The notes below the pieces were generated by a model. The model saw nothing but the letters and a program-made list of their open reading frames with translations, was not told the DNA's origin and did not search any database. A DNA stretch of 62,000 bases from positions 92,703,087 through 92,765,086 of the forward strand of contig CM043966.1 in NCBI GenBank assembly GCA_014529385.2, read 5' to 3'. A program made the translations under genes and the position numbers. Positions within the stretch are counted from its first letter, which is position 1. Each line of letters opens with the position of its first letter. Shown here piece by piece: positions 22,201-32,464 of the stretch. This DNA comes from Adiantum capillus-veneris. Its lineage: Eukaryota; Streptophyta; Polypodiopsida; Polypodiales; Pteridaceae.

Positions 22201-24600
22201 TTATTCCAGAAAATGAACCCACTGCTCCAGAACTCCAGGGGACCCATACCACGGTCGGTCAGGATGTCTTGCTCCTAGCATAGAATGATAGACTCCATTC
22301 AAAGTAATATTCCTGGCACCATGCAAATGAGCTGATATTTCCGGTACCACTCCATCACCCCACACATCCGCTTGTCCACAGACCTGGCAAACATGAAAAA
22401 TTCGTTTAAAAGGAGATCTGCACTCTTCCACTACTACATAGTCATTAAATATGGCATCTTTCCTTTTTGGGCCTCAATACATAAACTTTCAAGGTGTTAC
22501 CAGGAACGGAAAATCGGGACGGAACGGAAACGGATACATCTAAAACACAGAATGGGGATTTGTAATGGGAAGTTGGAATGGGAACGGGGAACAGAAGCCT
22601 AAAAATGGCCATTCCCTGTAACTATGCGAGTCTCTACCAAAGCTTTCGAATGGGCTTGAATCAGCAGGCTTAAAATTTGATGTCCATTTTGGGCCTCATT
22701 GGCTGTTTTGAGCGTCAAATAATCCCCTGAATTTTGGCCCCCGTGTATCTAGGGAACTCCTAGCTCTGGAGGTACATGTCTATTCATATATTTGTGCTTA
22801 ATCAAGGATATGGCTAAGTAACCATGTTGAAATTTTGGCAAAAGCTACAAAAATCTGACCTTTTTGCCATGCAAATTACCATTTGTTGACTTAACCAGCT
22901 ATAAAATTATCTGTTGAAGCCCGATGTGTCAAGCCCGACCTTAGGCTTCAATTTTCAACCGTGCTTGAATGTGTGTGGCTTTGCCCAGGCCTAGAGATAA
23001 AATCTTTTCAAGGTGTTTAACCCAGGCTTTTTCGTCGGTTTCTTTGGAGAAAAGCTTTGCCATGGCCAACAATCAGTATACTGAAGTACTACTCATGATA
23101 ATACCTGCTTATAGCTCTGGCCTACAAGGCATGCTTGAAGCGTTGCAACCCACTGCTTGGTCCTGCCATCTAGCCTTCTTAATTTGGCAGCAGCCCTTAT
23201 CCGATGTTTACTTGTAGCCACAATTGTTCCTACCCCTGTAGTTGCAATGGCAGGCACCTCAGAGGAGAAAATGCGCTCACCTTTAAGAAATCTGCCCAAT
23301 TCCAAGAAAAGGAACCAGTTACAATGACCATTATGCCCTCATAGACGGCATGGGATTTGAGTCAACAAGTACCTGCCTGCAATACATATGTATTTCACAT
23401 CTGGCGCAAAGCAATTGCCTGGGCATGCCTTGTTTAGGTAGTCTAGCAGGCCCCTTGTTTGATCGACCACTCCGGGAACGCCCTTCGGAGGTGGCCTGTA
23501 ATTAATACAGAATTTATAACTATGAATATTAGAGCCACAGCCACACACAATGTTTCCTCCGAAAAAGAAGGTTCAACTTATGAATGTACTGCTTATGCAA
23601 TTTCCTATTCTACCACAAATTATCAAGTATGCAATACACACAACACAGTTCCTTGGGGTGGGATTAAGTTCCAAACACCTTGACACATGTTCCTTAACCT
23701 TTTTGCAATGCAAACATTTAAATTAATTTATCCCACACGCAAGAAATCGAAATCATATGACAAAGTCAAAGCTTGTAACAAAAGCGAAACCCTTAATTGG
23801 ACAAGAGCAAAACCCTTCATCATATGACAAAGTCAAAGCTTGTAACAAGAGCAAAACCCTTAATTATCACACGCAAGAAATCGAAATCATATGACAAAGT
23901 CAAAGCTTGTAACAAGAGCATAACCCTTAATTGGACGGTACAATTGAAAATGAGAATGATTGTCCTACACTTCATATGAAATCTTCTAAGAGAACTTACA
24001 AGTGAGGAGTCCCAAGTGACAAGAGCATTGATATGTCATCAATCCCATATTCCAACATATACATTCGTGCCAGCCACCCCCCCGCAGAATGCGCAAGCAA
24101 CGACACTTTTGTATCACCTATATTGGTAAGCTTGCATCATGACTAAGGCTACTCAAACATTCACAAACCTAAAGATATGCAACAATTAAGCACCTATATT
24201 TTGCTATTTTTTGGCACAAATAGCATGAAAATGGAGCAATCCACCAGAAGCACTCACCTCCTGCTGCCAATTTTGCTGAAATTATTGATTTTTGCATCCG
24301 CTCGAAATACCTTGAAAAATGGCAAAAATTTAGTTTCCGCAGACAATGTATGTGTATATGCGTCCTTTGTATATAAGCATGCTAGTTGCAAAGATACTCT
24401 ACTAGTTACCAGTCTAATAATGGCCTTGGAGAGATCTTTCTGGACCAGCATCTTTTATCCAAAAAACAATTGGCATTTTGTAGCCAATCTGGCCTTGACA
24501 CCTCTGCAACTGTTGCCTCCAAACCTCTCTTTTTTAATGAAGAAATCAGTTCAACATAGTCATTCGAATTGTTACCAAGACCCTGTAGCAAGACGTGCAT
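22201..24600 (-). CDS. Plant alpha/beta-hydrolase family protein, six visible exons
   Basis: Minus-strand exons join in phase across GT-AG introns: 24600 or 24582-24410, 24310-24258, 24117-24000, 23495-23373, 23291-23105, 22383-22201. Exon 1 has VLLQGLGNNSNDY; exon 2 WYFERM; exon 3 the nucleophile elbow LLAHSAGGWLARMY; exon 4 PPPKGVPGVVDQTRGLLDY and YICIAGR; exon 5 ends YKQV; exon 6 has VWGDGVVPE, GVYHS and RPWYGSP before the stop. This order fits a plant-conserved family of alpha/beta hydrolases, often plastid-predicted. Ser of HSAGG, Asp of WGDG and His of GVYHS are the inferred triad. Substrate unknown. About 284 codons if translation begins at ATG 24600. A splice acceptor lies at 24583/24585, so a further 5' exon encoding a transit peptide is possible but unresolved. 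It is the only host gene I can support in this window. Confidence 0.88.
23736..23955. repeat. Three 67-bp tandem repeats in hydrolase intron
   Basis: CATATGACAAAGTCAAAGC starts at 23754, 23821 and 23888, exactly 67 apart. The flanking ACACGCAAGAAATCGAAAT occurs before copies one and three. The array lies wholly in the intron between the HSAGG exon and the PPPKG exon. Confidence 0.92.
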
Positions 24601-24905
24601 ATTGTTAGAAAAATATCACGTTTCCTTCAGCCTCATATCATCTATAAATGTAACTAGGAATTTTTCTTGTGCTGCCAAAAACTGTTGTTGCCTACAAAAC
24701 TTCCAAATGTTCAAAGTAGTCATTTGAATTGCTACCCACAAGCACACTCGAAGAAAATATCCAATTTTAAACGTTTCCTTCTGCCTCCATATCATGAATC
24801 TATCAATAGAACTATCATAATCCTCTTGTGCATCCGAAGATTGTTGTTCCTTCCAAAAGTTCCAGCTGCTATAGTCATATGACTCTAGATAAACCTAGTT
24901 GTATT
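24505..24905 (-). repeat. About 157-bp tandem repeats including exon-derived copies
   Basis: Diverged copies of a unit with CATTTGAATTGCTACC-like sequence start near 24561, 24721 and 24875. The first overlaps the hydrolase exon (coding NNSNDYVEL); the upstream copies are decayed, exon-like and stop-containing. They lie just 5' of the exon on the minus strand. Confidence 0.7.
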
Positions 24906-25223
24906 TTCTTAAAAAGGTGAACGGGCATGATCCTGACGAACTCGAGATACAACGTGTTATAACCATCAACTCCATGACTAGTGGCGACTGCATAGTAAGA
25001 TGTTTCCATCAACAGCACAGAGAATTGTCACTCACAGGGATTCGCTGTTAATATGACTTCGTTTACAACATAGTTACCAGGAAACCCCGTTTCAGAGCCT
25101 TGAAACAAGAATCAGCATGGTTGGATTTGTGTAGAGGATTTGTGTGGAACAAGGAAACCTTTGGAAACGGTGATCTTACCACGTGGCATCTATTGATGAC
25201 TAAACATTTTTAACAAGGGGAGA

Positions 25224-25276
<53 letters not shown>

Positions 25277-25890
25277 ATGGAGGAGCGCAAGCTAGGGCTT
25301 TTGACAAGCTGCCTTGCTGTTGCCCCATGCGACCTGCAATCGCCCCTCCCTCCTGTCACGAGCGCTGTTTCACAGCCGATGGCCAATCTTCTACGCGCCG
25401 TTGTTGCGTCTCTGGCCACACCTGTAGATTTGCAACGGTCTCAAACGTACCGCCCGCACCCCTACCCCTTCTCCCTCTCCCTTCTCGACCTCCCTCACCT
25501 GTGATGCCTACAGTGCTGTTTTTTCCTTTCTTTTGTTAAAAATTTCAATGCAGGTATTTCTCTTCTCTTTTTCTTGGCTTATGCTTGTTAGCTCGCTTGT
25601 CTGTGTGTGGCTTATTTTCTTTTGTCTGCAATGCATGTGCATGTAGTATGCTTGTGCTTGATGTGAGTGGTTGCATGCTTGATTGCGTTGGGGTGGGGGT
25701 GTGTATGGTTTGCCTGTTCTGCCAATTTCTTGGATGTTGCTTGTTATTTTTGTATTCCCCTGTTTGGTGGGTGCTGGAGTTCTAAAATGGGATTGGTAGT
25801 TGTGGATTGGTGGCACTATGGGTGGCTTTAGCCTCTTCTTCAGATTTTCATCTTGTTCTACCTTTGCTTGCATGTCACATGCACATCTAT
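24906..25890. other. Region 5' of hydrolase gene, unresolved
   Basis: It contains a GA microsatellite (25226-25273), then a GC-rich stretch (about 25,275-25,510) with short frames on both strands. A minus-strand segment around 25,070-25,190 (for example ADSCFKALKRGF before a possible GT donor) might be a transit-peptide exon of the hydrolase, but no in-frame ATG was found. The GC-rich block could instead be a 5' UTR or promoter. Confidence 0.35.
25226..25273. repeat. (GA)24 microsatellite
   Basis: A perfect GA run upstream of the hydrolase gene. Confidence 0.95.
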
Positions 25891-26780
25891 ACCTATGTGC
25901 ATGTGGACAAGCTAACTCCTATTTCTAGGGTCTAGGATTCTGGCACTCTTGTGGGCCTATATGCAGGACGTGCATGTCTAGGCACTTAGATTAGTTGCAC
26001 ACCCTCTCATTGCACATGAGCGCGACCAGTGTCTTGCTAGGTGTGTGTTCGCATAGTCTAGCATCAGTATCCCAACCTATGTATTTACCTACATGTGAAG
26101 CAGGTCTTAAAAGTGAGTTATTAACTTATTTATAGGTGACATTTAGCCAACATTATAGAAATCGTGGGTTTTTATTGGCATTGCCTGACCCGCCTTTAAT
26201 TCAATATATAAGCAACCCTAGGGATCACTTCTCAAGTATCCGCACTACCCTAGGGGCAGCCAGCCCCTCAGCACCACAGCCTTGGCATTTTGCCATCAAC
26301 AGGACCGGCGTTTTCAGCATCAACATTTTTGCTTCAGCCTCCCTAGCACTCGCAGATTCCCTCCGCAGGAGGAGATCAGCCCAGCATCTTCAGCATTCGG
26401 CCCTCAAGCATCATCGATCACAGATTTCAGCCGTAGCCACTCCGTCAGTTTGCAACTCCAAGTCAAGCAAGCCCAGAGTTTTCAGTTTTCAGCCCATTTC
26501 CATCGCCGTCATCAACACCCTTCAACATCAGCCGTAGCCTCGTTGTGCCGGTTGCAAATCTAGTCAGTTCCACTAGCCGTTTTTGCATTTCAGCCGTTAG
26601 CCTCGCAAATCCAGGCATCAATAGCATCAAGATCCCATCAGCATCTCAACATCTAGAACCATTGTATCAAAATTTGTGCAATCTAAGGAAAATACCTCTC
26701 TAGCAATAGAGAGGGGGGCCCTTGAAGGGAGGTTTAGGACCCCATCTAATGTTAGTCTCCTTTCTCTCTCTCACACTCAC
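25890..26780 (+). repeat. Old LTR fragment related to the 31-kb and 46-kb LTR family
   Basis: It shares the order of landmarks with the LTR at 31,038-32,230: a GACGTGCATG-like motif, a TTGCACAC motif, a TATA box (ATATATAAGCAACCCT near 26,200), a CAGC/TTTTT-rich leader, and a 3' end with TAGAGAGG...GGTTTAGGACCCC and TCTCTCTCACAC. Similarity is diffuse, so it is a diverged relative. It is cut at 26,780 by another LTR. Confidence 0.5.
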
Positions 26781-26910
26781 TATCAGGTGCAACGGAATCG
26801 AAATGGTTACAAGATCTAGACTTTACACTTCCACAAATCTTTCACTCCTTTCCTTGCTTGAATGTGTGCTACTTAGCACGATCGATGGTTCCTTTTAGAG
26901 AGAGAATCAC

Positions 26911-26945
<35 letters not shown>

Positions 26946-27615
26946 CGATGGGGTCCCAACCAACCCTCTCAAGGGCCCTCCTGCCACAAAGTGATGACGT
27001 GGCATGACCATCTCGACGAACAGTAGGAGGTCCAACCCTTAAAGAAAGATGCAGATGAAGTTTTACCAACTTGTAGAACCTTCCGAGGGGCCTAAATTAA
27101 AGAACCTAAAGCTTATAAATTGTACCAACTTATGATACCCCATCCGAAGGGGTCCAAAGGTACAAAAGGATAATAGATTGCACAAGGATGTTGACGTGTG
27201 GCAGAGCTATACGGACGGCCCGCGAATTGCGTTGACTACTGACATGGCACCGTACGAATTTCCGTGAGTTGCGGTGGCTGGTGTGAGTGCTAGCTTTTGA
27301 GCCTCGATGCTTTTAGAACTTGAAGCTTTTCATGTACTCCTTTCGGAAGGCCATGGGCCTATAGATATGTAACCAGGGCCTCTCTTCTCTCAGATTTTCC
27401 GAAGAGGACCCTCGGACTTTGTACTTTGCTCAAGCACTAATATAAAAAATAAATACCAAAAGGGGCGGCAGACTTTGTGGCCAATACCTCTGGGGAAGAG
27501 ACTACGCCGGGTCGTGTCGTCTCTATTAAGTCGTGATGAGGTTTTGTTAAGTGTTTTGAGTATTTTCGTGTGTGTCATGCCGATTTCCGACTTGGGGTGT
27601 CCAAGTCTGTTCGAG
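26781..27615 (+). repeat. 5' LTR of a deleted Ty3/gypsy element
   Basis: It begins TATCAGGTGCAACGG (probably TGTCAGG originally) at 26781 and ends just before the primer-binding site at 27616. It contains a GA microsatellite (about 26,915-26,942) followed by CCCGATGGGGTCCCAACC, which is shared with the LTR that runs off the window end (61,940-61,960). So the two are copies of one LTR family. Confidence 0.7.
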
Positions 27616-27627
27616 TGGTATCAGAGC
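27616..27627 (+). promoter_or_regulatory. Primer-binding site for initiator tRNA-Met
   Basis: TGGTATCAGAGC, the standard plant LTR-retrotransposon primer site, lies directly after the LTR end. Confidence 0.9.
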
Positions 27628-27911
27628 TCATTCGATTTTCCTTTTACGGAGAATTCGATCCCTTCTATCGCAACACACATGGATTCAGCCAACAAATCCC
27701 GCAAGGAGCAAATTATTGCACTTGACCAATCACAACGGGGAAGGCACCATCTGAGTGATCAAGGGTGCTAAGAAGGTTCCTCCATTTCTAAGCACAAAAG
27801 ATAAGATTTTTGAAGTGGATTAGTATACAAGAGATTTGGATACTGCTTTTGCCAAGGTTCGTGAGCACGGCATAAGAAGAGGCAGACGATAAACATCGAC
27901 GCGACTTGTAG

Positions 27912-28391
27912 TTGAAGGAAGATGGGGTGCTCTTACGGTTTGAGAAGGCATGCCTGAGAAAACGAAAGGGAAAGGAGCGGCTTTTTCCAAAGCTAAGTAT
28001 GCAATATTATGGCCCTTTCCAGATTCAAGAGAAGATAAATGATGTATCCTTCAAACTGAAGTTGCTTGATACTTGGAAAATTCACAATGCTTTTCATGTG
28101 AGTCTCTTTAAACCTTTCAAGGATGAGGTGCCAATCGACAAGGAGCCTGAGGAGCAACCTGAAGTGGAAGAGAGCAAGGAGATACTCGTTCCAGAACAAA
28201 TACTGGCTAACAAGGAAAGGAAAGTGAAAGGTAAAGTGATACGGCGGTTCTTAGTGAAATTCAAGAACTATCCGGCGTTGGATGCGAAGCGGATGGAGGA
28301 GGACCTAGCAGATACTCCTCACATATTGGAACTTTACCTTGAGGCTTTCGGTCTAGCTTCGACCATTCCAAGAGATCCCCTGGATCAGTAG
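27912..28391 (+). CDS. Integrase C-terminus plus chromodomain remnant
   Basis: A 159-codon frame. Residues about 33-75 contain LSMQYYGPFQIQEKINDVSF and WKIHNAFHVSLFKPF, the GPY/F module at the end of Ty3/gypsy integrases. Residues about 92-140 contain VPEQILANKERKVKGKVIRR and VKFKNYP, the chromodomain of plant chromoviruses, believed to steer integration to chromatin. The 5' end of the polyprotein is lost by deletion. Confidence 0.85.
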   Translation: MKEDGVLLRFEKACLRKRKGKERLFPKLSMQYYGPFQIQEKINDVSFKLKLLDTWKIHNAFHVSLFKPFKDEVPIDKEPEEQPEVEESKEILVPEQILANKERKVKGKVIRRFLVKFKNYPALDAKRMEEDLADTPHILELYLEAFGLASTIPRDPLDQ

Positions 28392-28441
28392 GGTTGAATC
28401 TGGTACAGACGGGACTGCACAAGAGGGGAGTTACTCCGATC

Positions 28442-28654
28442 CTTTGTCACACAATATATATATCTTTTTATGCTGGGTTGTGGGGCCTTCATTATGCATT
28501 GCCCTACCTCCCCCTTGGGCACCTATATCTGGGGCTAGGGGGTACCCCCAGTCATAGTCTGACATATGATTGTACGGGTCTCTTGTTCTGGTAGTCAGTG
28601 GAGGGCCGATCGCCCCCTCTTCCCTATTCCAGCATTTTGGGTTTGAGGTCTACT

Positions 28655-28720
<66 letters not shown>

Positions 28721-28730
28721 CACTCACTAG
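28442..28730 (+). repeat. Possible short LTR ending at a decayed primer site
   Basis: It contains a TATA-like ACAATATATATATC, a long CT microsatellite (28657-28717) and ends at GGTATCAACAGC (28731), one step from the GGTATCAGAGC primer core. The downstream sequence (TCAGGCTCTCCATGGGACC) resembles the start of the element near 38,131. Boundaries are uncertain. Confidence 0.35.
28657..28717. repeat. (CT)30 microsatellite
   Basis: A perfect CT run of about 61 bases. Confidence 0.95.
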
Positions 28731-29600
28731 GTATCAACAGCTTCAGGCTCTCCATGGGACCAGCGCTTCACCATCAGCATGAGGTTTTCCTCCCAAAGAA
28801 TCAGATCAGCTAGTGATCCAGCTTCTGAGGCCTAGCGCTAGCCTTTCTGCAACTTTCCGACGCAGGAAACTCCTTCAAGGGACCTAGCGTTTTTCAGCCT
28901 TCTAGCGTTTTTGGATCTAGTTGCCATTTTGCTCCTTCAAGACGTGATCAGCAAAAACACCCCAGATCGGCACCAGATCTGCCTAGCATTTTTAGGCCAA
29001 ATCAACAGCTTGCGTTTTTTGGACCTTGCTGCGTTTTTTGGCAGGCTGCTGCGTTTTCAGCAAAGGAGGGAGCGCTTGGCCACACCCTCTGCGGATCTTG
29101 CTTTTGCCCCATTAGCTTGGCATACGGTGCCTTGCCAGGGCACATCCTCTCCCATTGTACATTGTTTACAGCCAGGTTCACATGCTGTTTTCTGTGTTTA
29201 CAGCCCATCAGGGGCAGTGACTTAGAATCACCACCATCTCCAAACCCTCTGCACCGCTCCGGACCCTGTCGGGAGTGTACGAGCGTGCTGAAAATCGCTG
29301 AACAGCAACGTTTCATCACCTCGCAGTTGCGTTTTTGGGTGGACAACAGCCTCTTAGCTTGTGTTTTTCACAGAGGATGAAATTACCTCCTGCCAGGACG
29401 CCATCCGATGGTGGTCCGTACGGTCTCTCAGTAACTGCTGCAGTACATGGTATCTTCGACATCGGCTTGATCATACACGAGCGTACAATCCTTGGGAGAT
29501 ACATTCATTCCAGCCATCATTCGGCGGTTGCACACTTCAGAGGGGGTGGTGACTTGTGGTTTGTTTTGGACACACCTATGCAATCATCAGAGGAGTTCAC
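28731..29600 (+). pseudogene. Element leader and left part of a split unknown ORF
   Basis: From 28,800 to 29,060 the plus strand repeats CTAGCGTTTTT-like motifs, as in other LTR and leader sequences of this window. From 29,335 to 29,600 an open frame ends HFRGGGDLWFVLDTPMQSSE and is broken by the LTR element starting at 29,601. The continuation lies in the inverted piece at 36,892-37,055, then after 37,133. I do not recognise the protein; it may be the gag of an unknown element or a captured host segment. Confidence 0.4.
29596..29600. repeat. Target-site duplication TTCAC, left copy
   Basis: TTCAC immediately precedes the LTR at 29,601. The second copy is GTGAA at 37,051-37,055, inverted along with the right end of the element. 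Confidence 0.75.
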
Positions 29601-30254
29601 TGTCACAAGACGAGCACCGCCTGCCAATAGAAAAGAACAGACTGAACAGACTTTTAGCACTTAAATAACAACTAAACTGAAAGAGAGAGACGACACGCGA
29701 CACAGAGTGGCAGAATTCCACCCCAGAGAGTATTGGCCCCAAACCTTGGCACCCCTCTTTATATTGCATCAACACAGTACAAGCATGTACTCCAAACTCT
29801 GCACCTTCTCCATGAAGCATGCCAGAGAATGAGCCCATGGTCTCATATTTAAAGGCCCTAGGCCCCAAAAGCAGTTTTACATGAAAAGCCTTCAAACTCA
29901 AAAGCATCTAGTCCAAAAGCAATGCCCAAAAACTGCCAACGTTATTTATGAAACTCTGTACACCCTGCCACGTCAACATGTCAGCGCAAAGCGCAGAAAT
30001 CCGTACAACCTGCCACGTTAACAGTGTCAACGTGAGTTTCGGAGCGTCCGTATTGCTGCCACGTCATCAGTTGCGCGCGTGTGTGGGTGGGTCCTGCTTT
30101 ATTTAAATTCCTTTATGTCGCTTGGGCCCCATCGGACTGGGTCGGTAGGACTTCTTCTTCTGTTACTTGTTCTTTTTAGGGTTTAGGCCCCTCAGCCGAG
30201 ATTTGCAAGTTGGCTCCATTCTTCATGTCTTTGACACGTCAGCAGTTTGTGACA
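29601..30254 (-). repeat. 3' LTR of outer minus-strand element
   Basis: A 654-bp LTR bounded by TGTCACAA and TTGTGACA inverted ends. It is followed on the plus strand by TCCCCCCTTCTT (30255-30266), the complement of a polypurine tract, so the element reads on the minus strand. A copy with the same sequence from TGTCACAAGACG onward starts at 36,299. Confidence 0.9.
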
Positions 30255-30659
30255 TCCCCCCTTCTTGAAAGAAAGTAATTGTCCGTGATTACAACATATC
30301 TGCAAAACAACTCAAGTTAGCTCAAAAAATTCCGAGGGACAATCAATTTGCTCTTTTTTTTGTTAAGGAGTTGGCTTCTCCTTTCTGCTCTTTTGTTGGC
30401 TTCTCCTTTCGATTCTTTTGATCAAGGAGTTCGCTTCTCCTTTCGTCCAATTCGGAACTCTTGATATGTTGGCATAGTAAAATTACCCATCACACCCAGA
30501 CCGCACTAATCTTCCACGGGTGTCTTGATGCACTAAAATTACATACCCAGGCAATCTCATCCAGTTAGGAATATTCAGTAGTTGGCACATCACAATGCAA
30601 CACAAATGCTCACATATGCATGTTACAAGACATAGAAACATAAAGCCGCCGATGAACAC

Positions 30660-31020
30660 TCCCCCCACAAAATAACCATCTAGGTCCGAGCCATGAGCTG
30701 TTCAACGACTCCCTCATCACTCCTCCCGCATAAGCTAAAAAGGTCCGGGCCGGGAGATATAGAGGCCTTTTAAAACCAAACGCCCCCCAGACCGCAACCT
30801 CCATAGTTTGGAGGTGCTGAGAGTAACCACTGCTCAGACTTCTTAATACTCCTCCCACATAACCATCCAGGTCCGGGCCGGGAGTCGCAACAACAATTAT
30901 TTTACAAGCATACAACCAAACGCTCGTCAGGCATCAGTCTGCAACGTTCGGAGGTTTTCTAGCATACAACAGAACGCTCCCCAGACATCGGCCTGCGTCG
31001 TTCCGAGGTTCAAAACAATA
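30660..31020 (-). repeat. Diverged short repeats near the 3' end of the outer element
   Basis: AGGTCCGGGCCGGGAG-like sequences occur at about 30,683, 30,741 and 30,872. CATACAAC..AACGCTC...CAG.CATC.G.CTGC followed by GTTC.GAGGTT occurs around 30,905 and 30,965, with a weaker relative near 30,775. The block is GC-rich compared with its surroundings. Confidence 0.65.
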
Positions 31021-31032
31021 CCAAAACACTAT

Positions 31033-31037
31033 TTCTC
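31033..31037. repeat. Target-site duplication TTCTC, left copy
   Basis: TTCTC precedes the 5' LTR; the identical right copy is at 35,453-35,457. Confidence 0.9.
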
Positions 31038-32230
31038 TGTCACATGATGCATCCAACCCTATATGTCCGTGGACAAGCTACAGCACGACAAGGGTTCAGT
31101 CAGTCTAGTTTCGAAGTGATCTAGCACTTTTGTGAGTCTATTCGTAGACCGTGCATGCCGAGTCACTTGGTGTAGATGCATATCCTCTAGTTGCACACAG
31201 CATGATCGTAAGCATTCCCATTAGAATCCATCAGAATCCTTCAGGGGAATTTTTCAATGCATTTAGCCTAGTTTCCCTATTTGTGACATTTTTCAGTTAT
31301 TATTTTTAAGTGACTTTTGTTGGAAAGTATGTAGAGCAAATTGAGTAAGTTTGTATATAAGCAAACCTAAACTAGCACTAATTGGCAGAAGAGGCAACAG
31401 GAGCAACATTGCTCAACAAGCAACTTCTCAGCAGAAACCCAAGCACTAGCGTTTTTGCTCCACAGCAACCACCTAGCGTTTTTGGACCAGATCAGCCAGC
31501 GTTTTTGCTCTTGCAAATCCCTAGCGACAGAAGACTCAACAAGAGTTGCAGGCATCCGGCGACAGCAGAGCCATTTTCAGCCCCAACGTTTTTGATTTGC
31601 AAATCAGCCCCAGCGTTTTGCAGATTTACCGCGACAGATCATCAAGGAACATCAGCGTTTTCAGTTTTCAGCCCTTAGACACCGCAGATCAAGTCCCGAA
31701 CCTCGCAGATCTCACCTTCCAGCAGCAGTTCCTCGCCACACGGTCAGTTTCCGCAAGGTTTACAATTTCAGCCCGGAAAAGGCAGATTTCAGCATCTGCG
31801 TTTTCAGCGCGTCGTCGTTGCATTGTCGTCATCGCCGTCGTCACCGACATAGAGTCAGAATTCAGCAGATAAAGATTTGCAGATTTCAGCCCTCGGCAAT
31901 TTCAGATTTCAGCCCATCTCGTCGTCGTCGACATCGTTGGCAAGTCCAAGCATTGTAGAGATTTGTGCAATCATAAGTAGACCACTCTCTCCATAGAGAG
32001 TGAGGCCTTCGGAGGAGGGTTTTACAACGTCTCTGGTGTCGTATTCTCTTCTCTATCTCTCAGTCTCATGCACTTCCATTCACAGTGTCCATTCACTTTG
32101 TTTGTGTCCATTGCACTCTCTCACTAAAGGCACGGAAGGCTCTCCCTTCCGTAAGTAAAAGGAACCTTGAGCATAGTTCGGAGCACTCATCTTGAGCAAA
32201 GTTCAAGCATTCATTCCGCTGCACCTTACA
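31038..32230 (+). repeat. 5' LTR of the nested element
   Basis: 1193 bp starting TGTCACATGATG and ending CACCTTACA. TATATAA at 31354-31360 is the likely TATA box. Downstream come many AGCGTTTTT motifs and a conserved GGTCTACT-like 3' region with TCTCTATCTCTCAGTC. Confidence 0.9.
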
Positions 32231-32231
32231 T

Positions 32232-32243
32232 TGGTATCAGAGC
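32232..32243 (+). promoter_or_regulatory. Primer-binding site for initiator tRNA-Met
   Basis: TGGTATCAGAGC, two bases after the LTR end; exact match to the plant consensus. Confidence 0.95.
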
Positions 32244-32464
32244 TTTGGCAGTGTTCTGTATCACTCAAGGAAAGAACCACAGGAATTTTGTTTGCTTGTT
32301 GAGGTCGCACGAACCCAAGTTCGCTTGGGCGTGTTGATTCCTAATTGTGTTTTTGAAGAGTGACAAGAATCCCAGGAAAGAAGGGCTTGTCCAGCCTCCC
32401 CTTGTGCCTCTTTTCACTCATTGAGAGCGGACCGTGCACTTAGCGGCCGGCCAATCGACGTGAG

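Larger units (their letters stand above)
27616..28441 (+). mobile_element. Internally deleted chromovirus-type Ty3/gypsy element
   Basis: Between the primer site (27616) and a purine tract (AAGAGGGGAG, 28431-28440) there are only 0.8 kb. The gag start (MDSANKSRKEQIIALDQ, from 27680) runs within about 150 bases into the end of integrase, so capsid, protease, polymerase and most of integrase are deleted. The 3' LTR matching 26,781-27,615 is not seen after the purine tract. Confidence 0.75.

Noticed and set aside
23736-23955. CRISPR-like array
   Set aside because: The repeats are contiguous 67-bp units in an intron of a eukaryotic gene, with no spacers and no cas genes.
25277-25510. GC-rich plus-strand frame as a new gene start
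   Set aside because: Short, without recognisable domain or convincing splice donor; frames on the opposite strand are equally open.
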